Shown here: piece by piece, positions 3,769 to 5,708 of the stretch
Layout: each line of letters opens with the position of its first letter
Position numbering within the stretch: the stretch's first letter is position 1
Assembly: GCA_022865365.1 (NCBI GenBank)
Contig: JALHSW010000030.1
Location: forward strand, 1-5,708
Source of the DNA: Acidimicrobiia bacterium
Lineage (GTDB): Bacteria; Actinomycetota; Acidimicrobiia; IMCC26256; PALSA-555
Reading direction: 5' to 3'
Length of the DNA: 5,708 nucleotides
Made by a program: the position numbers and the translations under genes
Notes under the pieces: model-generated
What the model was told of the DNA's origin: nothing
What the model saw: only the letters and a program-made list of their open reading frames with translations
Database searches by the model: none

Positions 3769-5708
3769 ATGAACCCTGTGCCGACGGAGAAGATCCGGAA
3801 CGTCGCGCTCGTCGGGCACGGCGGAGCCGGCAAGACCTCACTCGCCGAGGCGCTGCTGTACGTCGCAGGGGCGATCCCGCGCGTCGGTCGCGTCGAGGAC
3901 GGCACCACCGTGTGCGACTTCGACCCCGAGGAGCACAAGCGCACCATCTCGGTCTCGCTGGCCCTCGCCCCCCTCGAGTGGGAGGGCCACAAGATCAACG
4001 TGATCGACACGCCCGGCTACGCCGACTTCATCGGCGATGTCGCGGCAGGACTCCGGGCCGCAGACCTCGCGATCTTCGTCGTCTCGGCCGTCGAAGGCGT
4101 GGAGGTCCAGACCGAGGTCGCGTGGCGCCTCGCCGAAGCGTGCGGCCTGCCCCGTGCGATCTTCGTGAACAAGCTCGATCGCGAGCGGGCGTCGTTCGAG
4201 CGCACGCTGGAGCAGCTCAAGGACCGCTTCGGGGCGGGCGTCGCGCCGCTCGAGCTACCGATCGGCGAAGAAGCCTCGTTCCGCGGGGTCGTCGACCTTC
4301 TCAGCGACGAAGCGATCACGTACTCGGGCGACCAGGCGACGGGCGTGACCGGCGCGGTTCCACCCGAGATGGAGATGAAGGAGCACGCCATCCACGACGC
4401 GCTCATCGAGGGCATCGTGGTGGCCGACGACGCGTTGACGGAGCGGTATCTCGACGACGAGAAGATCCTGGTCCCCGAGCTGGAGCACGCGCTCGCGACG
4501 GGAATCGCGGAAGCGAGCGTCTTCCCGGTCCTGTGCGGCAGCGCGACGAAGCTCGTCGGCGTCGATCGGCTCGCGCACTTCATCGCCGAGGAGGGCCCGG
4601 CGCCCGAGGTCGGCGCCGGGTCCCCCGCCGCGTTCGTGTTCAAGACGATCGTCGACCCGTACGTCGGGCGCGTGAACCTGTTCAAGGTGCTCCAGGGGAC
4701 CGTGAAGACCGACGCGCACCTGCTCAACGGGCGCACGGTCGCCGACGAGCGTCTCCATCAGCTCTCGATCATGCGGGGCAAGGAGCAGGAACCTGTCACC
4801 GAGGTCGCCGCAGGCGATCTGGCCGCCGTGGCGAAGCTCGCCGACACGACGACCGGCGACGTGCTCGGGACGCGCGGCGATGCGCTCGACGTCGAGCCAC
4901 TGGCATCGTTCGAACCCACCCTCGCGGTCGCGATCACCGCGAAGTCCAAGGGCGACGAGGACAAGCTCGCGAACGCGCTCCACCGGCTCCAGGACGAGGA
5001 CCCGGCGATCCGGGTCGAGCGCAACGGCGAGACGCACCAAACGCTCCTGTGGGGCATGGGCGAGACCCATCTCGGCATCGCGATCGAGCGCCTGACCCGC
5101 AAGTTCGGCGTCGCGGTCCAGACGCACGACGTCAAGGTGGCCTACCGCGAGACCATCACCGGGACCGCCGAAGCCGAGGGGCGGTACAAGAAGCAGACCG
5201 GCGGTCACGGACAGTTCGGCATCGCGTTCGTGCGGGTCGAGCCGCTTGAGCGCGGCGCGGGGCTCGAGTTCGTCGACAAGATCGTCGGCGGCGCGATCCC
5301 CCGCCAGTTCATCCCTGCGGTCGAGAAGGGAGTCGTCTCGGCGATGCAGTCGGGTGGCGTGCACGGCTTCCCCGTCGTCGACGTGCAGGTCACCGTGTTC
5401 GACGGCAAGTACCACGCCGTCGACTCGTCGGAGATGAGCTTCAAGATGGCCGGCTCGATCGGGTTCAAGGAAGCGATGGGCAAGGCCGGCCCGATCCTGC
5501 TGGAGCCGATCAGCGAGCTCGTCGTCACCGCACCGGAAGTGAACCATGGCGACGTCATGGGCGACCTGCACGCCAAGCGCGGCCGGATCCAGGGCTCGGG
5601 CTCGGCCGGCAACGGCGAGTTCGAGATCGTCGCGTTCGTCCCCACATCGGAGGTGCTGCGCTACGCGATCGACCTGCGATCACTCACCTCCGGACGCGGC
5701 CGATTCAC
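3769..5708 (+). CDS. fusA2: EF-G-like translational GTPase, EF-G2/FusA2 type (C-terminus beyond right edge)
   Basis: 646 complete codons are visible, open at the right edge. The ATG at 3769 has GGAGGG 5 nt upstream. The G domain shows G1 GHGGAGKT (16-23), G2 RTIS with T59, G3 DTPG (80-83), G4 NKLD (134-137) and G5 GSA (257-259). Domain II begins near residue 285, III near 383 and IV near 456 (TGGHGQFG at 477-484; KYHAVDSSE at 547-555, keeping the tip His549). Domain V begins near 575 and reaches LRSLTSGRGRF, a segment close to the end of EF-G, so perhaps 20-45 residues are missing. The GGAGKTS P-loop, RTIS instead of RGITI, and Tyr84 in place of the catalytic His after DTPG mark the EF-G2 paralogue rather than the main elongation factor. 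M. smegmatis EF-G2 has been reported to bind GTP but lack ribosome-dependent GTPase activity; its role is unclear. The gene is divergent from pgsA. Confidence 0.92.
   Translation, partial: MNPVPTEKIRNVALVGHGGAGKTSLAEALLYVAGAIPRVGRVEDGTTVCDFDPEEHKRTISVSLALAPLEWEGHKINVIDTPGYADFIGDVAAGLRAADLAIFVVSAVEGVEVQTEVAWRLAEACGLPRAIFVNKLDRERASFERTLEQLKDRFGAGVAPLELPIGEEASFRGVVDLLSDEAITYSGDQATGVTGAVPPEMEMKEHAIHDALIEGIVVADDALTERYLDDEKILVPELEHALATGIAEASVFPVLCGSATKLVGVDRLAHFIAEEGPAPEVGAGSPAAFVFKTIVDPYVGRVNLFKVLQGTVKTDAHLLNGRTVADERLHQLSIMRGKEQEPVTEVAAGDLAAVAKLADTTTGDVLGTRGDALDVEPLASFEPTLAVAITAKSKGDEDKLANALHRLQDEDPAIRVERNGETHQTLLWGMGETHLGIAIERLTRKFGVAVQTHDVKVAYRETITGTAEAEGRYKKQTGGHGQFGIAFVRVEPLERGAGLEFVDKIVGGAIPRQFIPAVEKGVVSAMQSGGVHGFPVVDVQVTVFDGKYHAVDSSEMSFKMAGSIGFKEAMGKAGPILLEPISELVVTAPEVNHGDVMGDLHAKRGRIQGSGSAGNGEFEIVAFVPTSEVLRYAIDLRSLTSGRGRF

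Noticed and set aside
2750..3841. Long minus-strand open frame covering pgsA, its leader and the EF-G2 start
   Set aside because: It is in a different frame from the CDP-alcohol phosphotransferase and has an Arg-rich composition. Its SDPAT repeat is only the translated 15-bp leader repeat.
4017..5571. Long minus-strand open frames opposite the EF-G2 gene
   Set aside because: They are antisense to a gene with all five G motifs and domains II-V in order. The translations are low-complexity and resemble no family.

Overview
This GC-rich window looks like chromosomal DNA from an actinobacterium (Actinomycetota). The main reason is a cluster for phosphatidylinositol mannoside (PIM) synthesis: PIP synthase, PIM acyltransferase and a PimA-type mannosyltransferase lie in the order pgsA-patA-pimA, as in mycobacteria and relatives. 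Codons end almost always in G or C, and three of the six genes start with GTG. The protein sequences suggest a lineage outside the mycobacteria, perhaps Acidimicrobiia, but that placement is a low-confidence inference. I see no RNA genes, insertion sequences, CRISPR arrays or phage genes.

Layout. Five genes run leftward on the minus strand and probably form one transcription unit: pgsA (3579-2869), patA (2915-1989), pimA (1992-862), lemA (817-260), and the N-terminal part of an htpX-like M48 protease (215 to the left edge). pgsA and patA overlap by 47 nt and patA and pimA by 4 nt (GTGA). The pimA-lemA and lemA-htpX gaps are both 44 nt. On the plus strand, after a 189-bp divergent intergenic region (3580-3768), an EF-G-like translational GTPase of the EF-G2/FusA2 type starts at 3769 and runs off the right edge, lacking only its extreme C-terminus.

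How the genes work together. PgsA makes phosphatidylinositol phosphate from CDP-diacylglycerol and inositol 1-phosphate. After dephosphorylation by an enzyme not in the window, PimA adds the first mannose and PatA acylates the mannosyl lipid. LemA and HtpX are membrane proteins often encoded side by side; HtpX takes part in membrane-protein quality control. Their position directly behind the PIM genes suggests co-expression of envelope lipid synthesis and envelope proteostasis, though no transcript data are available here.

The less ordinary structure is around pgsA. Its product ends in a very basic 47-residue tail containing five SRxxx-like pentads, encoded by degenerate 15-bp repeats that run into the patA start. 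Three more 15-bp repeat units, unrelated in sequence, lie just upstream of pgsA. The EF-G2 leader has a perfect 9-bp GC hairpin whose 5' arm can pair equally well with a second downstream segment near the Shine-Dalgarno. The EF-G2 carries Tyr where canonical EF-G has its catalytic His. I found no convincing new multi-gene system; these are local oddities in a conserved core region.
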